Positions 1 to 7,547 of a stretch of DNA of 23,750 nt are shown here, one piece after another. The position numbers were made by a program, and so were the translations under genes. The notes beneath the pieces were generated by a model, which saw nothing but the letters and a program-made list of their open reading frames with translations, had not been told where the DNA came from and made no database searches. Origin of the DNA: a virus; the IMG/VR virus record IMGVR_UViG_3300048928_000138, positions 1 through 23,750 of that record; one strand, written 5' to 3'. Position 1 is the first letter of the stretch. Each line of letters begins with the position of its first letter.

Positions 1-53
1 TACACTATATTTTGTATTGTGGTGATTTGCGCCACGGCAGAAACAACCCCTTG

Positions 54-78
54 AGCGGCTGAATGGCCGCTTTTTTTT
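54..78 (+). terminator. Rho-independent terminator of an upstream plus-strand gene
   Basis: A perfect 6-bp stem (AGCGGC at 54-59 with GCCGCT at 66-71) and a 6-nt loop run into an eight-T tract at 71-78. The T tract lies only on the plus-strand side, so it should end a plus-strand transcript that enters from before the window. The minus-strand genes to its right do not get a T tract from it. Confidence 0.85.
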
Positions 79-109
79 GGCAAGCTTTTACAGCGGTGAA
101 ATTGAGGTT

Positions 110-334
110 TCACTCGAGCATTCTTGCCATATTCGCAGCGCGCTCTGCCGATAGTTTTACGTCGCCATCACTGTAGTCGAATGCTCTCATTACGTAACGA
201 GCCAGATCTTCCTTATCTTCCTGCGAAGTCGGGAGGCGACCTAAAATCTCGCAGCAAAGGTTATATGCTTTTTGGAGCGAGTTTAATTCCTGAGGGGTAA
301 ATATCCCTTGATAGGCTGCGCTTTTAAACGGCAT
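110..334 (-). CDS. Small conserved-type hypothetical protein (74 aa)
   Basis: The product starts MPFKSAAYQGIFTPQELN and is soluble, probably helical and mildly acidic, with no Cys and no membrane segment. The ATG at 334 is chosen because TAGGAG sits at the right distance upstream; ten further codons could be added upstream but they bypass this site. The 'FTPEEL...L...' opening resembles short uncharacterised proteins that recur in Rhizobiales genomes, but this is recalled resemblance and no function is known to me. It is the last gene of the minus-strand accessory block and is followed by no terminator on its own strand. Confidence 0.7.
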   Translation of the reverse strand: MPFKSAAYQGIFTPQELNSLQKAYNLCCEILGRLPTSQEDKEDLARYVMRAFDYSDGDVKLSAERAANMARMLE

Positions 335-370
335 GTCGGTTCTCCTATTATAAAAGGAAAACACCCGATG

Positions 371-580
371 CTATTTTTGCGCAATCAAACTAAACGTTAC
401 CCGGTATAACACTTGCTGCGCTCGTTTGAGCCAGGAAAACAGCTTTTCGCTATAGATCACAAAATCGATTCCACACGATCCGCAGGTGAGAAGATCATTG
501 GTTTTAAGCCAAGCCGTCGTCTTCTCGGTCTTATGAGAACATACAGGACAAGCAACCCCGATTTTTTGATCTTCAAACAC
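371..580 (-). CDS. Small zinc-ribbon protein (69 aa)
   Basis: The protein has two CxxC knuckles, CPVC at residues 11-14 and CGSC at 33-36, 18 residues apart, the layout of a single zinc ribbon that would bind one zinc. A basic, hydrophobic tail (residues 45-69) follows. The start is GTG at 580, with CGAGGGG about seven bases upstream. It lies just upstream of the 110-334 gene on the same strand with a 36-bp gap, so the two may be co-transcribed. Tiny zinc ribbons of this kind are common in alphaproteobacterial genomes and phages; nucleic-acid or protein binding is possible but nothing in the sequence decides it. Confidence 0.65.
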   Translation of the reverse strand: MFEDQKIGVACPVCSHKTEKTTAWLKTNDLLTCGSCGIDFVIYSEKLFSWLKRAQQVLYRVTFSLIAQK

Positions 581-709
581 GAAAAACCCCTCGGTAATTC
601 AGCATACGCTAATTTATACGATTACAACGTTTCCAGTAATCGCTCCACTCTGCAGGGTAATTTTTCTGTGGGGATGTTCGTTGTGTACGAGAGATCGGCT
701 ATTTTATAG

Positions 710-802
710 TCACACCCCCACGACGAAAGCCAAATATAGGCTCCACGCCAGTGTTATCAGGAAGATTCCGACCAAAATTTTTGTGACTGTCTCTGGAGCC
801 AT
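710..802 (-). CDS. Putative single-helix membrane peptide (30 aa)
   Basis: An ATG at 802 opens a 30-codon frame (MAPETVTKILVGIFLIT...) ending in TGA at 710-712. Residues 9-30 form one continuous hydrophobic helix and the N-terminal nine residues are polar. The only Shine-Dalgarno-like bases (GGA) lie very close to the ATG, so translation is uncertain. It is supported mainly by its likeness in size and layout to two other minus-strand one-helix peptides in this window (2109-2195 and 22493-22597). No function can be assigned. Confidence 0.35.
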   Translation of the reverse strand: MAPETVTKILVGIFLITLAWSLYLAFVVGV

Positions 803-881
803 TTCCAATAACCGCTAGAAACTACTTCATAGGCGGTATGATATGAGAACTGGTCTCCATTTTTGCAAGAACTAAGGAAAA

Positions 882-1184
882 TTACTTGCCGCAACGCTGC
901 GGGAACAGTTTCACATCAAACTGCCGCGCACCAACCATCTGCCTCTTTTGAGGTGCCGTTACAATCACTGCTCGAATAGAGCACGGTCCAGCGATGACCT
1001 GGTATTGATCGCGCTTCTGATAAATCACTTTCGTAATAGGATGAGCGGGAACTTGCTCCGCAACGGCTTCAATGATCGCCGTTAGCTCTTTTGCCCTTTG
1101 GTAATTTGGAGCAAGCGCGGCATGCGAAGCGGTTGATAAACCGACTAGACCCATGGTGCCAATTAAAGCGGTTTTCACATACAT
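882..1184 (-). CDS. Small exported protein with signal peptide (100 aa)
   Basis: The ATG at 1184 has GAGGAG eight bases upstream and gives a classic signal peptide: MYVK, a hydrophobic core to about residue 18, then the ASHA-ALAP cleavage context near residue 22. The mature part of about 78 residues is basic and holds two Cys (in GPCS and at the QRCGK end), which could form a disulphide in the periplasm. An in-frame extension up to 1298 exists but skips the good ribosome site and the signal start. It is probably secreted to the periplasm. I do not recognise a family. A TATAAT box lies 61 bp upstream of the start. Confidence 0.7.
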   Translation of the reverse strand: MYVKTALIGTMGLVGLSTASHAALAPNYQRAKELTAIIEAVAEQVPAHPITKVIYQKRDQYQVIAGPCSIRAVIVTAPQKRQMVGARQFDVKLFPQRCGK

Positions 1185-1244
1185 CGTAATCTCCTCGTCG
1201 GGCTTCACTTGGGCAGACAAAACAATATAATTGACGCCAATTAA

Positions 1245-1273
1245 ATTATACAAAAGCGGATTGACAAGAATAA
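1245..1273 (-). promoter_or_regulatory. Putative promoter for the exported protein gene
   Basis: Read on the minus strand there is a perfect TATAAT (1245-1250), 17 bases downstream of TTATTC (1268-1273), a weak -35. It would start transcription about 50 bases before the ATG at 1184. The -35 match is poor, so this rests mainly on the -10 box and its position. Confidence 0.4.
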
Positions 1274-1400
1274 GCATGTGCAAATAGGAGGCGATCAAAG
1301 GTCCATTTTGCTGCTTGGCAGCGCACTCCTTCCCAAAGTGCCAATTGGATTACGGGTAAAATGCTCTTTCGCCTGAAATGATCCTGTGTTCAGATACTGA

Positions 1401-1664
1401 ATGGATTGTTATTTTCACGCAGGTCAATGCCCTTTATGCAGGCAAGGTTTACTCTACTTAGTCAAAAACCTTGCCGAAAACACCGTTTACGCTCATTGCG
1501 GTGAGTGTGAACAAGGTTTCGATACCCCTGACGATATCGGAAACAAGACTGGATATTTGACCCTCGACCTGGATTTCGAAGCTGAAATGGCGACAGAGGA
1601 GGATGCTAAACGCAGCGTGTGGGCTAATTATGCGCTCTACACTGTTGAGAAGCATCATATTTAA
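1401..1664 (+). CDS. Small zinc-ribbon protein (87 aa)
   Basis: CPLC at residues 10-13 and CGEC at 33-36 form a Cx2C-x19-Cx2C zinc ribbon, close in spacing to the minus-strand ribbon at 371-580. The C-terminal half (residues 40-87) is acidic and ends in a polar tail. It is the only plus-strand gene of the left block. The ATG at 1401 lacks a strong ribosome site, which lowers confidence in the start. A 5-bp hairpin without a T tract (1668-1680) follows the stop. The ribbon suggests a small nucleic-acid or protein-binding role, not more. Confidence 0.6.
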   Translation: MDCYFHAGQCPLCRQGLLYLVKNLAENTVYAHCGECEQGFDTPDDIGNKTGYLTLDLDFEAEMATEEDAKRSVWANYALYTVEKHHI

Positions 1665-1706
1665 TTCGAGGCAACGCCTCAACGGAATATGGGATCAGTA
1701 GGGCAT

Positions 1707-1922
1707 CTATTTGCTTCGTGATCGGAAAACAGACCGTATTGCAATAAATAGAAATACTGCTGCGAATAAGCCCCAAAATTGGCCGCCGCCGGTGAGGTTG
1801 CTCCCATCTTCAGTCAAGCAGCTTGATGACGCTTCAGCGATACAGTCTCGCCAGCGCCAGTACCGCTCATAGTAAAGGTAGCCAAAGCCAAAACTGGCTA
1901 GAAGATAGCAGATGGTTTTCAT
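1707..1922 (-). CDS. Small membrane protein, two helices (71 aa)
   Basis: The product has a hydrophobic N-terminal segment (residues 3-16, KTICYLLASFGFGY), an aromatic/basic stretch (YYERYWRWRD), a polar middle with two Cys, and a second hydrophobic segment (about residues 46-63) before a basic SRSK end. The N-terminal segment could be a membrane anchor or a poor signal peptide. The ATG at 1922 is chosen because MKT plus hydrophobics is a natural membrane-protein start, but no good ribosome site precedes it; a GTG at 1970 would add 16 residues. Holin function is conceivable from size and topology, but no sequence motif supports it. Confidence 0.5.
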   Translation of the reverse strand: MKTICYLLASFGFGYLYYERYWRWRDCIAEASSSCLTEDGSNLTGGGQFWGLFAAVFLFIAIRSVFRSRSK

Positions 1923-2108
1923 GCAGGTGATATGGCCTGATACGTTTGCTAAGTAAACAAGACCCGCCACGCTTCGGCGTACCCCGGTGGGTTACTAAAT
2001 CAGAACGGCAGCACGGAAAGTAGACGTGCCAAGTATTGGGTAATCAGGTTGTACTCGAGAAGTTCGCGACAGACTGCGAAAGCCGGGGTAGCGTCCGGCC
2101 CGTTCTGA

Positions 2109-2195
2109 TCAAAGCCAAAATCCGTAATGGATGCCAACTTGCCAGATTATGAAAATGATTGAAGCGAAGGCAGCGGTCTCTAACAGGTAGCGCAT
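2109..2195 (-). CDS. Single-helix membrane peptide (28 aa)
   Basis: The ATG at 2195 has an excellent GAGGAG site seven bases upstream. The 28 residues (MRYLLETAAFASIIFIIWQ...) are almost one transmembrane helix. The same frame stays open upstream to 2456, but that extension runs through a hairpin-rich stretch and bypasses the ribosome site, so the short form is preferred. A good ribosome site on such a short frame makes expression likely. No function is recognised. Confidence 0.5.
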   Translation of the reverse strand: MRYLLETAAFASIIFIIWQVGIHYGFWL

Positions 2196-2268
2196 GTCGG
2201 AACTCCTCATAATGTCCGACACCCTGATTAAGCCTGAGATGGTTTCCGCACAAAGCACAGGTTTTAGT

Positions 2269-2292
2269 CCCGCCTTTGAGCGGGGTTTTTCT
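2269..2292 (+). terminator. Rho-independent terminator-like hairpin, plus strand
   Basis: A 5-bp GC stem (CCCGC 2269-2273 with GCGGG 2280-2284), a 6-nt loop and TTTTT at 2286-2290 form a standard intrinsic terminator on the plus strand. No plus-strand gene lies just upstream, so the nearest transcript it could end is that of the zinc-ribbon gene ending at 1664, or antisense transcription. Read on the minus strand it is a hairpin in the leader of the 28-aa peptide gene. Confidence 0.5.
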
Positions 2293-2298
2293 ATGTAG

Positions 2299-2395
2299 GG
2301 AGCGGGTATCTCCAAACGAGACAGCCGGTCGCTTGGAACAAGGCCACATTCGAGGCTGTAGAAGCCGTCCGTCCGCTCCGGGGTCCGATTTCCCC
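2299..2395. other. Dyad-rich stretch, possible structured RNA
   Basis: A 7-bp perfect inverted repeat (GGAGCGG 2299-2305 with CCGCTCC 2373-2379) encloses three short hairpins: TCTC/GAGA (2309-2312, 2318-2321), CTTG/CAAG (2332-2335, 2339-2342) and GGCT/AGCC (2354-2357, 2363-2366). GGGG/CCCC (2380-2383, 2392-2395) follows. The span is tRNA-sized and could fold as a closed multi-branch structure on either strand. It lacks a canonical T-loop, D-loop or CCA and is not called a tRNA. Four-base stems arise often by chance, so only the outer stem is notable. Confidence 0.3.
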
Positions 2396-2425
2396 TCATA
2401 ATGCGGATCAAGTGGGCAAGACCGG

Positions 2426-2959
2426 TCAGTAATCCAGATAGGAAGGGTTCATGCACGTTCTCTCAGCGACGTCGCCGAATGTTTCAATGAGGAACCGGGG
2501 CCATTGCGAGGGAAGTGGCGATGAAAATGTGTACCTAAGAGCAAAAGAGCTCTGCTTGCCGTGTAGGAATGACATACTCCTAACGCCGTCAATCAATTTG
2601 GTTCTTGGGTCGCCTGTAAAATCGCCATGCCATTCGCCACTATCGCGGGCAAAGGTCCACATGTTTACCGCTGTATCTAAAATGTAAGTACGACTGACGC
2701 TGTTACCGTCAGCGTCCCACAGTTTCTGCAGGTCGTGACCGTACGCTTTTACAAGTTCTGACTGCGTGGCCCCCGATCTGAGTAAGGGATATTTCAGGAA
2801 CAGCTCGATGCCATGACAAAGCAAATGCAATGCAGGAACCTTGTGGTTGCTCTGCCAATTGTCACGTTCGGTAAGAAACTTCGCTGCACTCAGATAGCGA
2901 TGAGCGTTTGCGATGAATTGCCCCGCTTCCGTAGCGTAATAACCCACGTCATCTTCCAT
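2426..2959 (-). CDS. HEPN-like protein, divergent from the terminase genes (177 aa)
   Basis: The region from about residue 18 to 82 has the look of HEPN-fold proteins: a helix with A..L..A, then HLLCHGIELFLKYPLLRSG, then a YGHDLQKLW motif at 73-81. Many HEPN proteins are RNases or act in toxin-antitoxin and anti-phage systems, using an Rx4-6H motif. R127-x5-H133 is a candidate, but whether it sits in the right helix cannot be judged by eye. Start ATG at 2959 with AAGAGG upstream. It is divergent from terS with 35 bp between starts, so each promoter must lie inside or very close to the other gene. No antitoxin-like partner is adjacent. The fold assignment is moderately confident; the defence role is inference. 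Confidence 0.65.
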   Translation of the reverse strand: MEDDVGYYATEAGQFIANAHRYLSAAKFLTERDNWQSNHKVPALHLLCHGIELFLKYPLLRSGATQSELVKAYGHDLQKLWDADGNSVSRTYILDTAVNMWTFARDSGEWHGDFTGDPRTKLIDGVRSMSFLHGKQSSFALRYTFSSPLPSQWPRFLIETFGDVAERTCMNPSYLDY

Positions 2960-2994
2960 CTTTTGCCTCTTATTGAACCATCAGGAATACAACC

Positions 2995-3540
2995 GTGAGT
3001 CTCACCGCGAAACAAGAGCGATTTGTCGCTGAGTACCTGATTGACCTGAATGCCACACAGGCGGCGATAAGGGCAGGTTACAGTGAGAAGACTGCGACTG
3101 AGCAAGGCTCACGGCTGTTAACAAATGTTAAGGTGCAGCAAGCGATCACCAAAGGCCAAAACAAGACCGCTGAAAAGCTTGAAATCACAAAGGATCGGAT
3201 TGTTGAGGAGCTGGCAAAAATCGGTTTCTCGAACATGCTCGATTACATGAGGGCGGGTAGTGACGGAGACCCCTATCTCGATTTCTCCGATCTGACACGT
3301 GAACAAGCTGCGGCTCTATCCGAGGTCACGGTAGAAGATTTCAAAGACGGTCGCGGAGAGGATGCGCGAGACGTTCGCCGCATCAAGTTTAAGCTGCACG
3401 ATAAGAAAGGTGCGTTGGTCGATTTGGCTAAGATGCTCGGCTTTATGGTTGAAAAGCATGAACACTCCGGCCCAGACGGCGCTCCTATACAGACAGAGAC
3501 AAGAACATGGCGGGAAGTGCTGCGCAGCGAAAAGAGCTAG
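2995..3540 (+). CDS. terS: Terminase small subunit
   Basis: This is the DNA-recognition subunit of the packaging motor. The N-terminus (LTAKQERFVAEYLIDLNATQ, then AAIRAGYS) is the signature of the Terminase_2 family, whose helix-turn-helix binds the packaging site. Length (181 aa) is normal. The C-terminal third is charged and probably contacts the large subunit and mediates oligomerisation. The GTG start at 2995 is fixed by the family N-terminus, with AGGA upstream. The gene overlaps terL by 34 bases in another frame, so the two are translationally coupled. Confidence 0.93.
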   Translation: MSLTAKQERFVAEYLIDLNATQAAIRAGYSEKTATEQGSRLLTNVKVQQAITKGQNKTAEKLEITKDRIVEELAKIGFSNMLDYMRAGSDGDPYLDFSDLTREQAAALSEVTVEDFKDGRGEDARDVRRIKFKLHDKKGALVDLAKMLGFMVEKHEHSGPDGAPIQTETRTWREVLRSEKS

Positions 3541-4958
3541 AAGCCGGTACATATCTCACCAATCCGCATCTCTATGACTTTTGGGAGCGCGTTTTCCTCG
3601 GGAAAGCGGATATTGCAGTCCTTCACGGCGGTCGGTCGAGCTCTAAGACCAGAGACACGGCTTGCCAGCTTGTTCGATTGATCGACCACCTTCCCGTAAA
3701 GATGCGTGTTCTTTGCATTAGACGCTTTCAGAACCGCATTCAGGAATCAGTTTATACTGAACTGAAGTGGGCGATTAATCACCTCGGCCTGCAGGCTGCC
3801 TATGAAGTCCAGAAGACTACGATCATTCACCGAGCGACGGGATCAGAGTTCATATTCTACGGGATTGAGCGCAACCTTGAAGATATCAAGGGAACGTCTG
3901 ACGTTGACATTCTTTGGGTCGAAGAAGCTGAAAAGCTGACAGAGGATCAGTGGGTGGTTATCGGCCCGACGATCCGCAAGGAAGACAGCCTTGCAATCCT
4001 TCTCTTCAATCCGAAGTTTGTCACCGATTACGTGTGGAAGAACTTCGTCATTACTGAACAGCCTCACTCTGTTGTGAGGAAGATCGATTACACTGAAAAC
4101 CCGTTCCTGTCGCAAAAGGCGCTGCGCGATATCGCTGCAATGCAGGAACGTAACCCGGAGATGTTTGAACATGTGTACGGTGGCGTACCGTTGGGAGATA
4201 GTGAGCTATCAATCTTCAAGCGCCGCTGGCTGAATGCATGTGTTGATGCCCATAAGCTTCTCAAACTCGACCTGACCGGGCGAAACATAATCGGGTTCGA
4301 TCCGGCAGACGATGGCGAGGACAACAGCGCCACTGCGGACAAAATCGAAGGCGTCTTCGTTGATGCTGATGATTGGGCGTCTGGTAAGGATGAGCTTGTT
4401 CAGAATGCCAAGCGTGTCTGGGCAAAGGCGAAGCTACTTGGAGCCACGGTGTCTTACGATACGATCGGTGTCGGTGCTTTTGTCGGCGGCTATATCGATG
4501 AGCAAAATCGGATTGACGGATCAAAGGTCGAGCATTTCGCATTTCATGCCGGTGGCGCTGTCATGGATGGAGACAAGCCGAGCGATCCTGCCAACAGCAA
4601 CAGCCCGTTGAACAAAGACGAGTATCTGAACCTCAAGGCTCAGGCATGGGCGAATACTGCGCGCCGGGCAATGTTGACGTTCAACGCTGTCACGCGCGGA
4701 CAGTCAATCAAGCCAGAGGATGTGCTGTCGTTCTCGTCTGAAATGGGCAAGGCGAAGCTTGATGCGCTGTTCACTGAACTTTGCGTCCCTTGGTGGGTGG
4801 AAAGCGAAGGCAAGAAGCGCGTTGTTCCTAAGCTGAAGCTCAAAAAGGATCTGGGTGTGAAATCTCACAACCTGGCTGACGCAGTGATAGCGGCTGACAA
4901 TGTGAACATAGCCATCGAAGGCTACACCCTTGAACAGATGATGAAAGCTTACTCATGA
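3507..4958 (+). CDS. terL: Terminase large subunit
   Basis: The ATPase-nuclease that pumps phage DNA into the prohead. Length is 483 aa, normal for the Terminase_3 (PBSX/XtmB-like) group. An atypical Walker A, GGRSSSKT, lies at residues 41-48; the Walker B strand and catalytic acids are at VDILWVEEAE (133-142), and LLFNP (165-169) is the coupling motif. The C-terminal RNase-H-like nuclease has likely metal-binding acids at D265 (GFDPADDG), D318 (SYDTIG) and D458 (HNLADAV). The ATG at 3507 lies within the end of terS; no better start is available. The stop overlaps the portal start as ATGA. Confidence 0.95.
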   Translation: MAGSAAQRKELEAGTYLTNPHLYDFWERVFLGKADIAVLHGGRSSSKTRDTACQLVRLIDHLPVKMRVLCIRRFQNRIQESVYTELKWAINHLGLQAAYEVQKTTIIHRATGSEFIFYGIERNLEDIKGTSDVDILWVEEAEKLTEDQWVVIGPTIRKEDSLAILLFNPKFVTDYVWKNFVITEQPHSVVRKIDYTENPFLSQKALRDIAAMQERNPEMFEHVYGGVPLGDSELSIFKRRWLNACVDAHKLLKLDLTGRNIIGFDPADDGEDNSATADKIEGVFVDADDWASGKDELVQNAKRVWAKAKLLGATVSYDTIGVGAFVGGYIDEQNRIDGSKVEHFAFHAGGAVMDGDKPSDPANSNSPLNKDEYLNLKAQAWANTARRAMLTFNAVTRGQSIKPEDVLSFSSEMGKAKLDALFTELCVPWWVESEGKKRVVPKLKLKKDLGVKSHNLADAVIAADNVNIAIEGYTLEQMMKAYS

Positions 4959-6319
4959 CCGAGACAAAGCCCCGTGTTCGCGTCAACACCTCTGGCGTGA
5001 TTACGGATGGATTTGCCAATTTCGTCACCGGTCTAGGGGGCGGGAACGCGAAAACATCCGCCCATACCTACGTGATCGATCATGATCGGGTCACGCTTGA
5101 GAATGCCTATCGTGTCTCGACTTGGTTCGGGAAGATCGTTGACATCCCAGCTGATGATGCAACTCGTGAGTGGCGCACATGGAAGGCTGAGAAGGCGGAC
5201 ATCGAGATTATTGAGGCCGAGGAAAAGCGGCTACAGGTGCGCCAAAAGGTTCGACAGACTCTAATCTGGGCGCGTCTGTATGGCGGTGCCGTCATTGTTC
5301 CTATCGGTCTTCCGGGTGATAACAGCCAGCCTTTGAATGCAGATCGTATTGCTAAAGGCTCAATCAAGGCGCTCACAGTCCTTAGCCGTCATGAGATCAC
5401 AGCACAGGATATGATCACTGACCCGATGGACCCACTCTATGGTCATCCTCGGTCTTACACGATCAATTCTGGCAGCGGTCAGCAGGTTATACTGCATCCA
5501 TCCCGCGTGATCCGCTTCAACGGCAGAACGGTAAACAATCGTCGGTTAGGCACTGATGGCTGGGGCGATAGCATCTGGATGCATCTCTCTGATGCTGTTG
5601 CTGCAGCTGATAGCGCTGCATCAGTGATCGATGCTCTGTTGCAGGAAGCCAAGATTGATGTTGTCCGCATCAAGAACATGGTCAGTCAGATGGCCAATGG
5701 CGATGCTGAAGCGTCTTACATCCGCCGCTGGCAGATGGTCGCGGTACTTAAGGGCATCTCCAATGTGCTGATGCTCGACGGTGACGACGAATGGGATCAG
5801 AAGCAGATCACATGGGCTGGCCTGCCAGATGTCACAAACACGCTATTGAACATTCTGGCCGGTGCCTCGGATATCCCGCTTACGCGTCTCACAGGCAAGC
5901 AGGAGAGCGGCCTTAGCGGCAAGGATGAGGGATCACTCCGGAACTATTACGACAGCGTGAAGGCCAATCAGGAGCTTAAGATTGCTCCATCGCTGGCCCC
6001 GCTGGATGACATGCTCGTCCGGTCTGCACTTGGTCGCACTGATGCTGCCATCTGGTCACAGTGGGTTCCGTTGTTCCAGCTATCCGAATCCGAAAAGGCA
6101 GAGATCGACAAGAAGGAAGCCGAAACGGTCGACATCTATGCTCGCACCGGACTTATCCCGACTGATGCGCTCGCTAAGACCGCCCAGAACCGCATGATTG
6201 AAAGCGGACGCTGGCCGGGACTAGATGAGGCCCTTGAGGAAATTGATCAGGATTTTGAAGCAGTCCTGGATCCTAATGATCTGGAAACGGGCGAGGAAAA
6301 GAGCAGAGAGGCCGAATGA
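4955..6319 (+). CDS. Portal protein, DUF1073 type
   Basis: Forms the dodecameric ring at the head vertex through which DNA passes. The 454-aa protein has the DUF1073 pattern: an N-terminal A/S-rich arm, ENAYRVSTWFGKIVDIPADD (residues 49-68), WARLYGGAVIVP, and HPSRVIRFNG in the middle. Position directly after terL and before a MuF-like gene fits a portal. Automated pipelines may label this domain 'anti-CBASS Acb1-like'; context argues for portal. Start ATG overlaps the terL stop (ATGA) and its own stop overlaps the next start (ATGA). Confidence 0.9.
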   Translation: MTETKPRVRVNTSGVITDGFANFVTGLGGGNAKTSAHTYVIDHDRVTLENAYRVSTWFGKIVDIPADDATREWRTWKAEKADIEIIEAEEKRLQVRQKVRQTLIWARLYGGAVIVPIGLPGDNSQPLNADRIAKGSIKALTVLSRHEITAQDMITDPMDPLYGHPRSYTINSGSGQQVILHPSRVIRFNGRTVNNRRLGTDGWGDSIWMHLSDAVAAADSAASVIDALLQEAKIDVVRIKNMVSQMANGDAEASYIRRWQMVAVLKGISNVLMLDGDDEWDQKQITWAGLPDVTNTLLNILAGASDIPLTRLTGKQESGLSGKDEGSLRNYYDSVKANQELKIAPSLAPLDDMLVRSALGRTDAAIWSQWVPLFQLSESEKAEIDKKEAETVDIYARTGLIPTDALAKTAQNRMIESGRWPGLDEALEEIDQDFEAVLDPNDLETGEEKSREAE

Positions 6320-7137
6320 AAATCGACCTCAAATGGCAGGTAAAGGCAGCCGGCTATCGCAAGACAGATGTCGAACTGCCCCAGATCGAGCCGTCAAAGG
6401 CTCAGAGAGACGAGCTTGCCCGCATATACCTGACAGTTGTGCAGGTCTGGCGGGCAGGCGTGAAGGAGCGCATACTCCCAACCTATAAAACTGCCCTTGT
6501 TGAACAGATCGCTGCCGACAAACTCGTGCGGGATCGTGTGGGCTCGGTAGAGACAGAGATCGAAGTTGTCGAAGGCGAGGCCGTTCGCTCTGTCTTGTCT
6601 TTTCGTGGGTTGTTTCGACTATGGGCAACCCGGTTGCAGCTCTGGCATATGCGCCGCTTCATCTCGACATTGGTTTACGCGACTAAGGTCGATCTCACCA
6701 CGCAGATGCATTGGGGCGATGTGACCGAAACGCTTGATGACATGCTGGCGCGGAATGTCGCGTTGGTCAGAAATGTCTCTGATCAGGCGAGGGGGCGCAT
6801 TGCCGATATCGTCTATCGTGGCTTGCAGAACCGCACACCTGCGAGGGATGTTGCCCGGCAGTTGAGTGAAGCGCTTAAGATGTCGCGTGACAGGTCATTG
6901 CATATCGCTATCGACCAGACACAGAAGCTGTCATCTGCCCTCGATAAAGAGCGGCAGTTGCAAGTCGGCATGACTGAATTTGAGTGGCGGCACTCGGGAA
7001 AGAAGCACTTTCGCCCCGAACACTTGGCACGAAACGGCAAGGTATATTCGTGGAATAGCGAAGTTGCCAAAAATGATCCGCCGGGTTTCGCTCCATTCTG
7101 TGGCTGCAAAGCCAAGGGCATATTGAGGTTAGACTGA
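6316..7137 (+). CDS. MuF-like minor head protein
   Basis: A 273-aa protein of the phage Mu gpF/SPP1 gp7 family, usually bound to the portal and packed inside the head. The family hallmark is in the C-terminal third: FEWRHSGKKHFRPEH, GKVYSW, then the DPPGFAPFCGCKA box (about residues 252-265) with the paired Cys. A charged helical N-terminal part precedes it. No toxin domain is fused to the C-terminus, unlike some long MuF proteins; it ends soon after the box. Start is coupled to the portal stop, and its TGA shares a base with the next ATG. Confidence 0.9.
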   Translation: MKIDLKWQVKAAGYRKTDVELPQIEPSKAQRDELARIYLTVVQVWRAGVKERILPTYKTALVEQIAADKLVRDRVGSVETEIEVVEGEAVRSVLSFRGLFRLWATRLQLWHMRRFISTLVYATKVDLTTQMHWGDVTETLDDMLARNVALVRNVSDQARGRIADIVYRGLQNRTPARDVARQLSEALKMSRDRSLHIAIDQTQKLSSALDKERQLQVGMTEFEWRHSGKKHFRPEHLARNGKVYSWNSEVAKNDPPGFAPFCGCKAKGILRLD

Positions 7138-7547
7138 TGGCAACGATCAAAGGCATGGATCGGCACATCAAGCGTCTCAAGAATATGCAGAAGTCCGCGA
7201 AGCAAATCACAGGCGCGCTTTATGCTGCTGGGCAAGATATCGAGATAGACGCCGAGCATTCAATCACACAGGGCGCAGTTTCGGGCAAAGGGCATGTGCC
7301 TTCGTTACCCGGTCAGCCGCCGAATGCTGATACCCATACGCTTGATACGAACATTGAAACGACCGTCGAGGCACTCAACCCGCCGACAGTTCATATAACC
7401 AGCCATGCACCCTACAGCGCAGCCTTGGAATACGGCACGTCTAAGATGGCGGAACGTCCATTCATGCGCCCTGCCACCGAAAAGAACCGCAAGAAAGTAT
7501 CTGGCAAGGTTGCCGATGCAGTGCGGGTGACTATCCGCAGAGGTTAA
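7137..7547 (+). CDS. HK97-gp10-like neck/tail completion protein
   Basis: The 136-aa product carries the conserved C-terminal pattern of HK97 gp10-like proteins, APYSAALEYGTSKM followed by RPFMRPA (residues 91-113), with a helical N-terminal part. Members sit at the head-tail interface or complete the tail. In many siphophages this gene lies after the connector genes; here it directly follows the MuF gene and precedes the protease-scaffold gene. It starts with a TGATG overlap. Its TAA abuts the stop of a minus-strand gene with no base between them. Confidence 0.85.
   Translation: MATIKGMDRHIKRLKNMQKSAKQITGALYAAGQDIEIDAEHSITQGAVSGKGHVPSLPGQPPNADTHTLDTNIETTVEALNPPTVHITSHAPYSAALEYGTSKMAERPFMRPATEKNRKKVSGKVADAVRVTIRRG

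Noticed and set aside
413-709. A 98-codon plus-strand frame across the first zinc-ribbon gene
   Set aside because: The minus-strand zinc ribbon has two CxxC knuckles and a ribosome site; the plus-strand translation has no recognisable features.
2299-2379. A tRNA gene on either strand
   Set aside because: The 7-bp outer stem and three hairpins suggest a cloverleaf, but loop sizes are wrong, there is no GG-containing D-loop, no TTCRANY-type T-loop in the right place, and no CCA.
2109-2456. The long version (115 aa) of the 28-aa membrane peptide frame
   Set aside because: The added 87 residues lack a ribosome site, cross a terminator hairpin and begin inside the HEPN-like gene. The short start has GAGGAG at ideal distance. 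The possibility of a real longer protein is not fully excluded.
4955-6319. Reading the DUF1073 protein as an anti-CBASS nuclease (Acb1)
   Set aside because: The 454-aa protein lies between terL and a MuF gene with coupled starts and has the layout of a portal; the anti-CBASS label would come from domain naming, not from context.
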